Shown in pieces: positions 38,377 through 48,590 of a stretch of DNA of 64,000 nt; position 1 is the first letter of the stretch; every line of letters starts with the position of its first letter. Location: positions 1 to 64,000 of the forward strand of contig JAGUXT010000032.1 in NCBI GenBank assembly GCA_020061705.1, read 5' to 3'. Made by a program: the position numbers and the translations under genes. This stretch comes from Halothiobacillus sp. (GTDB lineage Bacteria > Pseudomonadota > Gammaproteobacteria > Halothiobacillales > Halothiobacillaceae). The notes under the pieces are model-generated. The model was given only the letters and a program-made list of their open reading frames with translations. It had not been told where the DNA came from and searched no databases.

Positions 38377-41300
38377 ATGCGCAACATGATTCTCGCGGCG
38401 ATTGCCGCACTGCTCTTGGCCACGCTGGCCTATTTCGTCTTTCAGCCAACGGACAAGCCGCCCACGAGCTTGACGGCATCCAGTACCGCGCAAAGCTCAC
38501 CGCCCGTCGCACCGCGCTCCGGTGATTTAACCGCGACCACGCCGCCTGCACAAAATCCCCCGAGCGATGCGTTGCGTTTCCAGCGCCTGTTAATTGACCC
38601 CAATAGCGAAGCCAATGAAGTTTGTCTGATTTTTTCCGCGCCGCTGCAATCGGGCGAGCGTGTGCGTTATGCCGATTATTTGCGCCTTGAACCTGCCATC
38701 AAGGTCGATGTGCGCATCGAAGAGGCGCGTCTGTGCCTGAGTGGTTTGAGCTTTGGGGTTGAATACCAGCTTGAACTGCTGGCTGGCCTGCCCGCTAAAG
38801 ATGGTTTGAAACTTGGCGATAGCGTGCAGCTTCCCCTCAGCCTGGGCGACCGCAGCGCTTCGGTGCGTCTGGGTTCCGGGTTTGTGCTGCCCATCAACCA
38901 CGATGAAGGCCTGCCCGTCACCACCATGAATGTGGACAAGCTGAATCTGAAGCTGTTTCGAGTGGGCGACCGCCTGCTGGCGCGGATGCGCGAGGATTTT
39001 GTCGATGAACGCACCATGTACCCGTATCAGGCCGAACAGATCGCCGAAGACGAAGGTCGCCTGGTCTGGAGCGGCAGCATGACCGTGAGCGCCGAGCGCA
39101 ATATCGCCAAAACCAGCCTGATTCCCATTCAGGAGGCCATCGGCAAGCGAGAGCCGGGCGCCTATTTGCTGGTGGCTGGCGATGCCGCCAAGGACACCGC
39201 CGTAGAAAATGAAGATGACTATTACGACGAAGAGCGCGGACGCATGGCGGCGCAGTGGATCGTGCAATCCGACCTGGGTCTGACGTCGTTCCGTGGTGCC
39301 GATGGCCTCACCCTGCTGGTGCGCTCCCTGCGCGACGCCACACCCGTGGGTGACGTGCGCGTGAGCCTGATTGCGCGCAACAACGATATTCTGGGTGAAG
39401 CCAGCAGTGATGCGCAGGGCGTGGTGCGTTTCCCGGCGGGCTTGTTGCAGGGGCAGGGCGGCATGGCCGCGGTCATGCTCATGGCCTATCATAAGGATGA
39501 TTTCAATTTCCTCGACCTGCGCCGCGCGCCGTTCGACCTGTCTGACCGCGGTGTGGACGGGCGTGCGCCATCCGGGCCGGTGGATGCGTTTTTGTACAGC
39601 GAACGCGGTATTTACCGCCCCGGCGAAACGGTGCATCTGACCGCGTTGGCACGCGATGCCCAGGCCAAGGCGCTGCCGGAGAGCACTCTGATCCTCAAGC
39701 TCATGCGCCCGAACGGCCAGGAAGCGCGGCGCTTTACCCTCAAGGCACAAGGCGAGGGCGGAGCAGCCCTGGCGGTTCCATTGCCCTTGACCGCTGCACG
39801 CGGCGGCTGGGAAATCACTGCGCATACCGACCCGGATGCGTCGCCCGTGGGGCGCCTGAGCTTTGAAGTGCAGGACTTTGTGCCGCAACGTCTGGCGCTG
39901 ACCATTCTGGACAAGCCCAAAGTGCTGAGTGCGGGTGAAAACCTTGCCATTCCGCTGGAGGCACGCTTTTTGTATGGCGCGCCGGCTGCCGCACTGAGCG
40001 GGGAGGGCGACCTGATTCTGGAGACCGACCCTGCCCCCTTCCCCATGCACAAGGGGTTTCGATGGGGTGATGAGGACGAGGTCTTCCAGGGCGAGCGCGT
40101 GAGCTTGCTGGTAGGCGAAACCGATGCCGCTGGCAAGACCACGGTCACCGGCCAGGTACCGGGCACGATTCAAAGCTCGCGCCCGCTGCGCGCGGATATT
40201 GCGCTGGCGATCCGCGAGCCGGGTGGGCGGGCAACAGGTGAGCATGTTTACGTCCCCGTGCATGTGCAGTCCTTGGCGCTGGGGCTGCGCCCGACCTTCG
40301 AAGGGGCGGCCAGACAGGGTGCCGACGCGCTGTTCGAGTTGATCACGGTGGACAGCCACGGCGCGCGCGTGGAACAGGGCGGTCTGGAATACCGCTTCAT
40401 CAAGGACGAATCCACCTGGCAATGGCATCGCCGCGACAATCAGTGGCGCTACGAGCGCGTGGTGCGTGAACGTGAGCTGGCCTCCGGTACATTGAATGTC
40501 GCCAAGGACAAGCCGGCCGTGCTCAAACAACAGGTGAGCTGGGGCAACTACCGCCTGATTGTGCGCGACCCGGCCAGCGGGGCGCAGACCAGCCTGCGTT
40601 TCTGGGGCGGCTGGTATGGTGAAGCCACGGCAGAGCGCCCGGATCGTCTGCCGATTGCGGCTGACAAAGCCGGTTATGTCGCTGGCGAAACCGCCAGGCT
40701 GCACATCGATGCCGAGTTCGCTGGTCAGGCTCTGATTGTGATGGCCAACGAGCGCGTGCATGAGGTACGCAATGTCAGCGTGCCCGCTGGCGGCGCGGAT
40801 GTGGAGATTCCGGTGCGCGCCGAGTGGGGCGCAGGTGCCTATGCGCTGGTCACGCTGTATCGCCCGTTGAACGCCAAGCTCGGTCATGCGCCGGTGCGCG
40901 CCGTGGGCGTGGCCTGGCTGGGGCTGAACCCGCAGGAGCGCACCCTGAAGGTGGCGATTGATGCGCCGGGCAAGATTGCGCCGCGTCAAAAGATCGAAGT
41001 TCCGGTAACGATTTCCGGCCTGACAGCGGGCGGCAAGGCGGCGTATGTGACGCTGGCGGCGGTCGATCAGGGCATTTTGCAACTCACACGCTTCAAGACT
41101 CCAGCACCGCAGGCGCATTACCTGAGCAAGCGCCAGTTGGGCGTGGGCATGCGTGATGATTACGGACGTTTGATTCGCGGCCTGAATGCCGGTGGTGACG
41201 ATCAGGGCGGCGATGCCGACGGCGGCAAGGGGCTGGACGTGGTGCCGACGCGCACCGTGGCGCTGTTCTCCGGTCTGGTGAAAACTGATGCGCAAGGCAA

Positions 41301-43299
41301 GGCGCATATCCCGCTGGATGTGCCTGATTTTCAAGGCGAACTGCGCCTGATGGCGGTGGCCTTCGATGCCGAGAAAATGGGCTCCGGCGAGATGCGCATG
41401 ACCGTGCGCGACCCGTTGGTGGCCGAGCTGATTCTGCCGCGCTTCCTTGCGCCGGGCGATACCGGGCGCTTGACCACCTTGCTGCATAACGTCGAGGGCG
41501 CGGCGGGAGCCTACACGCTGAAAATCAGCGCCAGCGGCGCAGTCAGCGGCGGCGAGTCGTCGACTCTGATCGAGCGCAGCATTCAGCTCGCCGCAGGCGC
41601 GCGCGAGGTGTTCACCCTGCCCTTGCTGGGCAAGGATGCGGGCATTGGCCAGGTGGTGATGAACCTCAGCGGCCCGGCGCAGGCCGATGGTAAGGCCTTC
41701 AACGTGACCCGCGACTGGCCGATTCAGGTGCGTCCGCCGCAAGCCGTACAAAGCCGTGAAAACACCGAGCTTCTGGCCGCCGGACAATCCGTGGTTCTGG
41801 ACAGGACACTGCTTGATGGCTTTGTGCCAGGCACGGAGCAGGTATCCCTGAGCCTGTCGCGTTTCGCCGGGCTGGATGTGGCGGGGCTGCTGCGCTGGAT
41901 GGATCGTTATCCCTTCGGTTGCCTGGAGCAAACCACCAGCCGTGCCATGCCACTGTTGTATTTCAACGAGATGGCCAAGGTCAGCGGGGTGCGTCAGGAT
42001 CGCGGCCTGGATATGCGTGTGCAAGTGGCAATTGACCATGTCCTCGCCATGCAGCAGGTCAATGGCGGCTTCAATATGTGGGGGCCGTGGGGCAATAGCG
42101 CCGACCCGTGGATTAGCGTCTTCGCCCTGGACTTTTTGCTACGCGCCGCCGACAAGGGATTTGATGTGCCGCAAGCGCCGCGTCAATTGGGGCAGCAGTG
42201 GTTGAGCTCTGAGGCCATGCGCGATAGCCGTGCCGATGTGCGCGCCTATGCGGCGGCGCTGCTGGCGCGTCTGGGCAAGGTCAACGCCAGCGACCTGCGC
42301 TATTTTCACGACCAGAATCCGCCCTCCGATCCGGTTGGCTGGGCGCATTTGGGCGCGGCACTGGAAGCCATCGGCGAGCGCGCGCGCGCCAATCATGCTT
42401 TCAATGCGGCGAAAGAGCTGCTGGCCAAGCCGGGCAGCTACAAACCTGCGCCGTATGGCTCTTACTTGCGCGATGTGTATGCGGTAGCGGCGATCATGGC
42501 GCAGGCCGGGCGTAGCTCCGCCGTGCCGTCGATCCTGGCGCTTGCCCCCACGCGGGGCATCGAAGCGGGGCGTTACGGCCTGGATTACACCACCACGCAG
42601 GAAAAGGCGTGGATGCTCCTCGCTGCGGCCGATATCGGACGCAATGCCGGAAAAATCGCGGTCGAAGTCAATGGCACGCCGGTACCCAAGGGTGATCCGG
42701 CGTCAGTCACCATCGAAGCGGCAGCGCTGGCCGGTACGCGCCTGAATAATGTCGGCGAGAGCGAGGTGTTCCGCATCCTGTCGGTCGAAGGCGTGCCGCG
42801 TGAACCCTTGCCCGCCATGTCCGAAGGTCTTCGCCTGAGCAAGCAGGTGTTCAGCCTGAGCGGTCAGCCGGTGAATTTGCAGCAGCTTCCGCGCAACGAA
42901 CGTTTCGTGGTGGTGATTGAAGGCGAGTCGAACCCACGTATGGGCGGTGATTATGCCGTGCTTGATCTTTTGCCTGCGGGCTGGGAAATCGAAGGCATGT
43001 TGCGCCCGGAACAGGCAGGTTACGCCTGGCTGGGCGAACTGTCCGAAGCGCAAATGCGCCAGGCGCGGGATGATCGCTACCTTGCAGCCATCAGCCTGCC
43101 CAACTACGTGATGGATCGTAGCGACCCGGACTATCCAACGCGTGATTACAGCAAGGAAATCTGGAGCTTCAAGCTGGCCTACGTGGTGCGCGCGGTCACA
43201 CCGGGACGCTTCGCCCTGCCCGCTGCCAACGCCGAGCATATGTACGCGCCGCGTGTTCGCGCTCGTACCGCGATGGGTGAGTTGAATATTGTGGAGTAG
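38377..43299 (+). CDS. yfhM: Bacterial alpha-2-macroglobulin
   Basis: A 1640-residue periplasmic protease trap. A single N-terminal hydrophobic helix (ILAAIAALLLATLAYFVF) acts as signal anchor; there is no lipobox Cys, unlike E. coli YfhM. A chain of macroglobulin domains follows, including the YSERGIYRPGETV segment common to bacterial forms. The thioester motif GCLEQ sits near residue 1181 in FGCLEQTTSR, followed by the helical thioester domain. ATG 38377 is preferred over 38332 because it starts right at the anchor. It pairs functionally with the PBP1C gene downstream, as in other proteobacteria. Confidence 0.9.
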   Translation: MRNMILAAIAALLLATLAYFVFQPTDKPPTSLTASSTAQSSPPVAPRSGDLTATTPPAQNPPSDALRFQRLLIDPNSEANEVCLIFSAPLQSGERVRYADYLRLEPAIKVDVRIEEARLCLSGLSFGVEYQLELLAGLPAKDGLKLGDSVQLPLSLGDRSASVRLGSGFVLPINHDEGLPVTTMNVDKLNLKLFRVGDRLLARMREDFVDERTMYPYQAEQIAEDEGRLVWSGSMTVSAERNIAKTSLIPIQEAIGKREPGAYLLVAGDAAKDTAVENEDDYYDEERGRMAAQWIVQSDLGLTSFRGADGLTLLVRSLRDATPVGDVRVSLIARNNDILGEASSDAQGVVRFPAGLLQGQGGMAAVMLMAYHKDDFNFLDLRRAPFDLSDRGVDGRAPSGPVDAFLYSERGIYRPGETVHLTALARDAQAKALPESTLILKLMRPNGQEARRFTLKAQGEGGAALAVPLPLTAARGGWEITAHTDPDASPVGRLSFEVQDFVPQRLALTILDKPKVLSAGENLAIPLEARFLYGAPAAALSGEGDLILETDPAPFPMHKGFRWGDEDEVFQGERVSLLVGETDAAGKTTVTGQVPGTIQSSRPLRADIALAIREPGGRATGEHVYVPVHVQSLALGLRPTFEGAARQGADALFELITVDSHGARVEQGGLEYRFIKDESTWQWHRRDNQWRYERVVRERELASGTLNVAKDKPAVLKQQVSWGNYRLIVRDPASGAQTSLRFWGGWYGEATAERPDRLPIAADKAGYVAGETARLHIDAEFAGQALIVMANERVHEVRNVSVPAGGADVEIPVRAEWGAGAYALVTLYRPLNAKLGHAPVRAVGVAWLGLNPQERTLKVAIDAPGKIAPRQKIEVPVTISGLTAGGKAAYVTLAAVDQGILQLTRFKTPAPQAHYLSKRQLGVGMRDDYGRLIRGLNAGGDDQGGDADGGKGLDVVPTRTVALFSGLVKTDAQGKAHIPLDVPDFQGELRLMAVAFDAEKMGSGEMRMTVRDPLVAELILPRFLAPGDTGRLTTLLHNVEGAAGAYTLKISASGAVSGGESSTLIERSIQLAAGAREVFTLPLLGKDAGIGQVVMNLSGPAQADGKAFNVTRDWPIQVRPPQAVQSRENTELLAAGQSVVLDRTLLDGFVPGTEQVSLSLSRFAGLDVAGLLRWMDRYPFGCLEQTTSRAMPLLYFNEMAKVSGVRQDRGLDMRVQVAIDHVLAMQQVNGGFNMWGPWGNSADPWISVFALDFLLRAADKGFDVPQAPRQLGQQWLSSEAMRDSRADVRAYAAALLARLGKVNASDLRYFHDQNPPSDPVGWAHLGAALEAIGERARANHAFNAAKELLAKPGSYKPAPYGSYLRDVYAVAAIMAQAGRSSAVPSILALAPTRGIEAGRYGLDYTTTQEKAWMLLAAADIGRNAGKIAVEVNGTPVPKGDPASVTIEAAALAGTRLNNVGESEVFRILSVEGVPREPLPAMSEGLRLSKQVFSLSGQPVNLQQLPRNERFVVVIEGESNPRMGGDYAVLDLLPAGWEIEGMLRPEQAGYAWLGELSEAQMRQARDDRYLAAISLPNYVMDRSDPDYPTRDYSKEIWSFKLAYVVRAVTPGRFALPAANAEHMYAPRVRARTAMGELNIVE

Positions 43300-43317
43300 T
43301 GCGCGAATGGCGCGGGT

Positions 43318-43977
43318 TTGGATTTCGGATTTCATCCCCCCTTTTGATGCCGCCGTGAACCGGCCTGTGGGGGCCGGGGAAAAGCGCCATGGATGGCACG
43401 GAGTGGATTTTGGTTTCATCCCCCCGTGTGGGGTCGCTGTGAACGCGGTGCTGGAGGCATGGTAAACAGGCCATGGATGGCCTGTTTAGTCCCGTCGCGA
43501 CATGGATGTCGCGTCGGGACGGCCTTGCCGTAGGCGCTGCGTTCACAGCTTGCCCGTAGGGCGACCCCTTGGGGCGTGTTCTTTTGGTTACTTTTCTTGC
43601 ACGAGCAAGAAAAGTAACTCGCCCGTGGCCACGTCCATTTGCAACGAAGCGTCTGCGTTAAGACGGGCGAAATAACCCATCATCCGTTCAAGGACGGTGG
43701 CATTGTTTCGCCCGTCTCCACGGTGCGACTTCGCACAAAACGTATTTGATACGGGCGAGTAACTTTCTTTGCTTGCACAAAGAAAGTCACCAAAGAAATG
43801 CACCCCGTTGATGCCGCCCTGCGGGCAAGCCGTGAACTGACCTACGCAAGCAGGGTCGCCTCAACACGACATCCATGTCGTGACGAGGCTAAATGCGCCA
43901 TCCATGGCGCTATTACCCGGCTTACACAGGCCGGTTCACGGCGGCATCAAAAGGGGGAGGAAAAACCAAAATCCACG
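43318..43977. repeat. Large nested palindromic element between macroglobulin and pbpC
   Basis: The 736-bp gap carries no credible gene. Its ends form a perfect 33-bp inverted repeat (43337-43369 and 43925-43957, CCCCCTTTTGATGCCGCCGT... type), extended by imperfect pairing outward. Inside, matched pairs are nested: GGATGG/CCATCC blocks (43381 and 43898), GACATGGATGTC and CGACATCCATGTCG (43499 and 43867), GTTCACAGCTTGCCCG and CGGGCAAGCCGTGAAC (43541 and 43822). Two hairpins follow, 43587-43618 (GTTACTTTTCTTGC stem) and 43759-43790, around a central palindrome 43661-43717 (AGACGGGCGAAA arms). Confidence 0.85.
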
Positions 43978-44035
43978 CCGCCTTCGAAAACTTGTTCAAC
44001 CAACTCAAACACAAGTCACTACATGGAACGTCCTC

Positions 44036-46150
44036 ATGACTAAACGCTGGCCGGTGCTTGGCCTGATCTTGATCTTATTTTTGGGATTGTGGGGCTGGAG
44101 TCGCCTGCTGCAACGCCATGTCTCGCCATTTGATCCGCAAGCACTGCAAGCTCAAACCAGCGGGCAAAAACTCGCCCATAGCGTAAGCATGAGCTGGCTT
44201 GCTCCGCCAAATTTGCAGCGTATTCACGGCCATTCGAGCCTGGTTCTTGATCGCCAAAATCGACTTTTACGTGCCTTCCCCACCGTAGACGACACCTGGC
44301 GACTGCCCACCGCTGCCCGCGATGTTGATCCGCTTTACCTCGCCATGCTCAAGGCCAGCGAAGATCAACGTTTTGACCAGCATGTCGGTATCGACCCACT
44401 GGCCGCCACGCGCGCCCTTGGGCAAGCCTTGCGCCACGGACAGATCATTTCAGGCGCGTCCACCCTCACCATGCAGACCGCGCGCCTGCTTGAACCGAAG
44501 CCGCGCACGCTGGGGGCGAAACTGCATGAAGCGGCGCGTGCGCTGCAACTCGGTCTGCTGCTGGGGCGTGGGGGCGTGCTCGACATTTATCTCAGCCTTG
44601 CGCCTTTTGGCGGCACGCTGGAGGGCGTTAGCGCCGCATCGCTGGCCTGGTTTGGTCATGCAGCGGATAAATTCACTCCCGCTGAGGCTGCCTTGCTGGT
44701 CGCCCTGCCGCAATCACCGGAGCGTCTGCGCCCGGATCGCCACCCTGAAGCGGCCAAGGCCGCGCGCAACCGCATTCTGCAACGCATGGTGGCACGCGGA
44801 TTGCTGGCCGCCGATATTGCCGATGCCGCACAGAAGGAAGACGTACCACGCTTTCAACGCAGCCTGCCGCGTCACGCGCCGCATCTGGCACAAAACCAGA
44901 TAAGCGGCGCACAAGGCAAAATCGTCTCCACCCCGATCGACGGCGTACTGCAGGGCAAACTCGAAGACTTGGGGCTGGCCTGGCGCAGCAAACTTGAGCC
45001 CGGCAGCGATCTGGCCATCGTCATCCTCGACGGCAACCGCCTGATCGCCCACCTGGGCAGCGCAGACTGGAATCTACGCCAACTGGACTTGAGCCGCGCC
45101 GTGCGCTCGCCAGGCTCAACCCTCAAGCCGTTGATCTACGCGCTGGCTTTTGACGATCTGGCGCTGCACCCTGCCACCCTGATGGACGACATGCCGCAAC
45201 GCTTCGGCGACTGGCAGCCGCGCAATTTCGATCATGAATTTCACGGCACGGTCACCGCGCGCGAAGCTCTGCAACGCTCGCTCAACATCCCGGCGGTACA
45301 AGCACTGGAGCGCGTCGGCCCAGCGCGTCTAGCCGCCTTGCTTAACCGCTGTGGTGCGCGGCTCGAATTCCCCAACAGTGACGACCCCGGCCTACCGCTG
45401 GCCTTGGGCGGCGTGGGCATACGTCTGATCGACCTTGCCATGCTCTACGCCGCACTGGGGCAAAGTGGCGTGGTCAAACCCATCCTTCAGCAACAACAGC
45501 CCCCCCCTGGTTCAGAGTGTCACTTGGTAAGTCAAACCGCCGCGTTTGTCGTGCTCGATATCCTTGAGCACAGCCCCATGCCCGAAGGCGTAGCTTCGGC
45601 ACGTGGCGTGCAACGCCCACGGCGCATCGCCTTCAAAACCGGCACCTCCTACGGCTTTCGTGATGCCTGGACAGTGGGCGTATCCGCACAATACACCGTC
45701 GCCGTCTGGGTGGGCCGAGCCGACGGCGGTGCCTCACCCGGCAGCCTGGGACGACTCACCGCCGCCCCGCTGATGTTCAAGACGTTCGACCTGCTGCCGC
45801 CGGATCGCGCTCAGCGTCCGCTGCCTGAAAACCCGCACCATCCCCTGCTGCAAGGCCGCGCCCCACCAGCACTCACCCGCCTGAGCGGCGGCGATGCCCC
45901 CCAGGCCAGCACCCCGCGCCTGCGCATCCTTTTCCCCCCGAATGGCGCCAGCGTGGAAAGCCTCAACGAAGGTATCGCGCTGAATGCCGCCGGAGGCATC
46001 GCGCCACTGCGCTGGATCGCCAACGGCAAGCCCCTGCCGGAAAACAGCCGCTTCTGGCAACCTCAAGGCGTCGGCTTCGCCCACCTGGTAGTTCTGGACA
46101 GCCTGGGGCGCCGCGCCGAGACACGCATCCGCGTGCTCGAGCCAGATTGA
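44036..46150 (+). CDS. pbpC: Penicillin-binding protein 1C
   Basis: A bifunctional peptidoglycan synthase of the inner membrane. An N-terminal anchor (VLGLILILFLGLWGW) is followed by the GT51 domain with catalytic EDQRFDQHVG and GASTLTMQTARLL. The transpeptidase domain has SxxK in PGSTLKPLIY, SLN, and KTGTS. The last ~90 residues match the PBP1C-specific C-terminal domain. 704 residues, somewhat shorter than E. coli PbpC. The frame is open back to 43880 through the palindrome, but MTKRWPVLG at 44036 is the natural start. Confidence 0.93.
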   Translation: MTKRWPVLGLILILFLGLWGWSRLLQRHVSPFDPQALQAQTSGQKLAHSVSMSWLAPPNLQRIHGHSSLVLDRQNRLLRAFPTVDDTWRLPTAARDVDPLYLAMLKASEDQRFDQHVGIDPLAATRALGQALRHGQIISGASTLTMQTARLLEPKPRTLGAKLHEAARALQLGLLLGRGGVLDIYLSLAPFGGTLEGVSAASLAWFGHAADKFTPAEAALLVALPQSPERLRPDRHPEAAKAARNRILQRMVARGLLAADIADAAQKEDVPRFQRSLPRHAPHLAQNQISGAQGKIVSTPIDGVLQGKLEDLGLAWRSKLEPGSDLAIVILDGNRLIAHLGSADWNLRQLDLSRAVRSPGSTLKPLIYALAFDDLALHPATLMDDMPQRFGDWQPRNFDHEFHGTVTAREALQRSLNIPAVQALERVGPARLAALLNRCGARLEFPNSDDPGLPLALGGVGIRLIDLAMLYAALGQSGVVKPILQQQQPPPGSECHLVSQTAAFVVLDILEHSPMPEGVASARGVQRPRRIAFKTGTSYGFRDAWTVGVSAQYTVAVWVGRADGGASPGSLGRLTAAPLMFKTFDLLPPDRAQRPLPENPHHPLLQGRAPPALTRLSGGDAPQASTPRLRILFPPNGASVESLNEGIALNAAGGIAPLRWIANGKPLPENSRFWQPQGVGFAHLVVLDSLGRRAETRIRVLEPD

Positions 46151-46162
46151 ATTTCAGCCCAT

Positions 46163-46189
46163 AAAAAAGCCCACTCTCTAAAGTGGGCT
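46163..46189 (-). terminator. Intrinsic terminator of tRNA-Phe
   Basis: On the minus strand AGCCCACT and AGTGGGCT enclose a six-base loop, then six T follow. It lies 17 bases beyond the tRNA end and also close to the pbpC stop on the other strand. Confidence 0.85.
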
Positions 46190-46205
46190 GATTCATTGAA
46201 TCTTA

Positions 46206-46281
46206 TGGTGGCCAGAGAGGGAATCGAACCCCCGACACGAGGATTTTCAATCCTCTGCTCTACCGACTGAGCTATCTGGCC
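46206..46281 (-). tRNA. tRNA-Phe (GAA)
   Basis: A complete cloverleaf of 76 bases with encoded CCA. The acceptor stem is GGCCAGA with TCTGGCC, the D arm holds GCTCAGTCGGTAGAGC, the anticodon loop is TTGAAAA with GAA, and the T arm contains GTTCGATTCC. Confidence 0.97.
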
Positions 46282-46427
46282 TTTTGGAGGCGCGTATTAA
46301 ATACATCTCATGCTGTTGCGTCAAGCGTTTTCGTTGCTTTGGTTTGATAAATGGCCTTTGCCGGGTTTCCGCCGGGGCGGCTCCGTTGTATGCTTCACCA
46401 TCTTTTAAGAAATTTCGTCGTGTTTTT

Positions 46428-47123
46428 ATGAATCAGCCGTTTCGCTCCGTGGAAGAACCCACGTTAGGCTTTCCTCCCGCACCTGACATGACACGTGCCG
46501 ACGCAACCACCAAAACACTGGCAACACCCACGCATGGTCGTGTGGCCGAGGTCAGTCGCGATACGCTGGAAACGCGGGTGCGCGTGAAGATCAATCTTGA
46601 TGGCACAGGACAGGGGGCGTTCCGCACGGGTGTACCTTTTCTTGAGCATATGCTCGACCAGATTGCGCGCCATGGCATGATGGATTTGCACATTGAATGC
46701 GATGGCGATTTGCACATCGACGACCACCACAGCGTGGAAGACATAGGCATTACATTGGGCATGGCACTGGCGCAAGCGGTGGGCGACAAACGCGGCATCC
46801 GTCGCTACGGCCACGCTTATGTGCCGCTGGACGAGGCGCTTTCGCGTGTGGTGATAGATCTTTCCGGTCGTCCGGGCTTGATTTTTGGCTGTGACTTTTC
46901 CCGCGCTTCTATCGGTATGTTTGAAACCCAGCTTGTGCAGGAGTTTTTCCAGGGCTTTGTCAATCATGCCAAGGCGACGCTGCATATAGATAATCTGCGC
47001 GGCGTGAACGCACACCATCAGGCGGAAACCATTTTCAAGGCTTTTGGACGAGCCCTGCGCATGGCATGTGAGTTGGATGCACGCATGGGCGATGCCATGC
47101 CGTCCACCAAGGGCGCACTGTAA
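46428..47123 (+). CDS. hisB: Imidazoleglycerol-phosphate dehydratase
   Basis: It catalyses the sixth step of histidine synthesis. The manganese ligands are in [21 protein letters not shown] and [15 protein letters not shown]. It is monofunctional: no histidinol-phosphatase domain is fused. Start 46428 gives 231 residues with an unusual ~37-residue leader; ATG 46488 would give 211, nearer the family norm. Neither has a strong ribosome site. It heads hisB-hisH-hisA-orf-hisF-hisI-hisE. Confidence 0.93.
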   Translation: MNQPFRSVEEPTLGFPPAPDMTRADATTKTLATPTHGRVAEVSRDTLETRVRVKINLDGTGQGAFRTGVPFLEHMLDQIARHGMMDLHIECDGDLHIDDHHSVEDIGITLGMALAQAVGDKRGIRRYGHAYVPLDEALSRVVIDLSGRPGLIFGCDFSRASIGMFETQLVQEFFQGFVNHAKATLHIDNLRGVNAHHQAETIFKAFGRALRMACELDARMGDAMPSTKGAL

Positions 47124-47765
47124 ATGAGTAGTGTCATCGTCGTTGATTACGGCATGGGTAATTTGCGCTCGGTGGCGAAGGCGATTGAGCATGTCGCCCC
47201 TGCGGGATTGACGGTGCGCGTGAGCGGTTGCCCAAGTGAGCTTGCAGCGGCGGATCGCATCGTGTTTCCGGGGCAGGGCGCGGCGCGGGATTGCATGTTG
47301 GAGCTTAACCAGCGTGGGCTGCACGATGCCTTGCTTGAGGCTGCGCGCAGCAAGCCTTTTCTTGGCATTTGCATGGGCATGCAGGTGCTGATGGCACACA
47401 GCGAAGAAAATGAAGGCACAGTGTGTCTGGATATGTTTCCCGGTGAGGTGCGCTTTTTTGGCCACGATTTACAGGATGCAGCGGGTGAGCGCCTGAAAAT
47501 TCCGCATATGGGTTGGAACCGTGTGCAACAGGTGCGCCCGCATCCAATCTGGGATGGCATTGAAGATGAAGAGCGCTTTTATTTTGTACACAGCTATCAT
47601 GTTGTGCCCGCCGAAGCTGATCTGGAGCTGGGCACGACGGATTACGGTGCACGTTTCGTGTCGGCCATTGCACGCAATAATGTGGCCGCTGTGCAGTTTC
47701 ATCCGGAAAAGAGCGCCGAGGCGGGTTTACGCCTATTACGCAATTTCCTGCATTGGAACCCTTGA
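47124..47765 (+). CDS. hisH: Imidazole glycerol phosphate synthase, glutaminase subunit
   Basis: It supplies ammonia to HisF. Catalytic Cys is in GICMGMQVL, and the His-Glu pair is in FHPEKS near the end. DYGMGNLRSVAKAIE is the usual start. 213 residues. The ATG directly follows the hisB stop. Confidence 0.95.
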   Translation: MSSVIVVDYGMGNLRSVAKAIEHVAPAGLTVRVSGCPSELAAADRIVFPGQGAARDCMLELNQRGLHDALLEAARSKPFLGICMGMQVLMAHSEENEGTVCLDMFPGEVRFFGHDLQDAAGERLKIPHMGWNRVQQVRPHPIWDGIEDEERFYFVHSYHVVPAEADLELGTTDYGARFVSAIARNNVAAVQFHPEKSAEAGLRLLRNFLHWNP

Positions 47766-47819
47766 TTGCTCTAAAGTTTTTTCTCAACCCTGATTACCAC
47801 GCCGAGGACTTTTAACGCC

Positions 47820-48560
47820 ATGTTGCTGATTCCTGCCATCGACCTGAAAGAAGGCCAATGTGTACGCCTGCGCCAAGGGCGCATGGAGGACGACACCGTG
47901 TTTTCAGCTGATCCTGTCGCCGTTGCCGCGCGCTGGGTTGAGGCAGGTGCGCGGCGTTTGCATCTGGTGGATTTGGATGGGGCGTTCGCTGGCAAACCAA
48001 AAAACCGCGAGGTGGTGCGCGCGATTGCCGAAGCTTTTCCTGATCTGCCGATCCAGATTGGCGGTGGCATTCGTGACGAGGCTACGGTTGAGGCGTACCT
48101 GAATATCGGCGTAAAGTACGTCATTATTGGCACCAAGGCCGTAACAACGCCGGGCTTTGTCAGCGATTTATGTGTCTCCTTTCCTAGCCACATTATCGTG
48201 GGCCTGGATGCCAAGGACGGCAAGGTGGCGACCGAGGGCTGGTCCAAATTGTCACAGCATGATGTAGTTGATTTGGCCAAACATTTTGAACGCTATGGTG
48301 TGGATTCAATTATTTACACCGACATCAGCCGCGACGGTATGATGCAGGGCGTGAATGTCGAGGCCACGGTGCGTCTGGCGCAAGCGGTCAACATTCCTGT
48401 GATTGCTTCCGGTGGCGTGACTTCAATCACGGACATTGAGCGTTTGTGCGCCGTATCAGACGAGGGTGTTGCCGGTGTGGTCATTGGCCGTGCGCTCTAT
48501 GAGGGCGGACTGGATCTGGCGCAAGCGCAATCCCATGTGGATACTCACTGCCCGGGATAA
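47820..48560 (+). CDS. hisA: ProFAR isomerase
   Basis: A (beta-alpha)8 isomerase that converts ProFAR to [24 protein letters not shown] carries the catalytic Asp; [14 protein letters not shown] and [13 protein letters not shown], with the second catalytic Asp, are typical. 246 residues. Confidence 0.96.
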   Translation: MLLIPAIDLKEGQCVRLRQGRMEDDTVFSADPVAVAARWVEAGARRLHLVDLDGAFAGKPKNREVVRAIAEAFPDLPIQIGGGIRDEATVEAYLNIGVKYVIIGTKAVTTPGFVSDLCVSFPSHIIVGLDAKDGKVATEGWSKLSQHDVVDLAKHFERYGVDSIIYTDISRDGMMQGVNVEATVRLAQAVNIPVIASGGVTSITDIERLCAVSDEGVAGVVIGRALYEGGLDLAQAQSHVDTHCPG

Positions 48561-48590
48561 CGATCGAGAATATTTTCCGAGGTCATTTTT

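Noticed and set aside
38590-42039. 1149-residue open frame antisense to the macroglobulin
   Set aside because: It is a His/Gln/Arg-rich shadow of a GC-rich gene on the other strand; the macroglobulin has clear domain motifs, the antisense frame none.
43588-43803. 71-residue minus-strand ORF in the nested palindrome
   Set aside because: It is made of the repeat's own arms and has no family likeness; treated as non-coding.
43318-43977. CRISPR array in the repeat-rich gap
   Set aside because: The repeats are inverted and nested, not regularly spaced direct repeats with unique spacers, and no cas gene is near.
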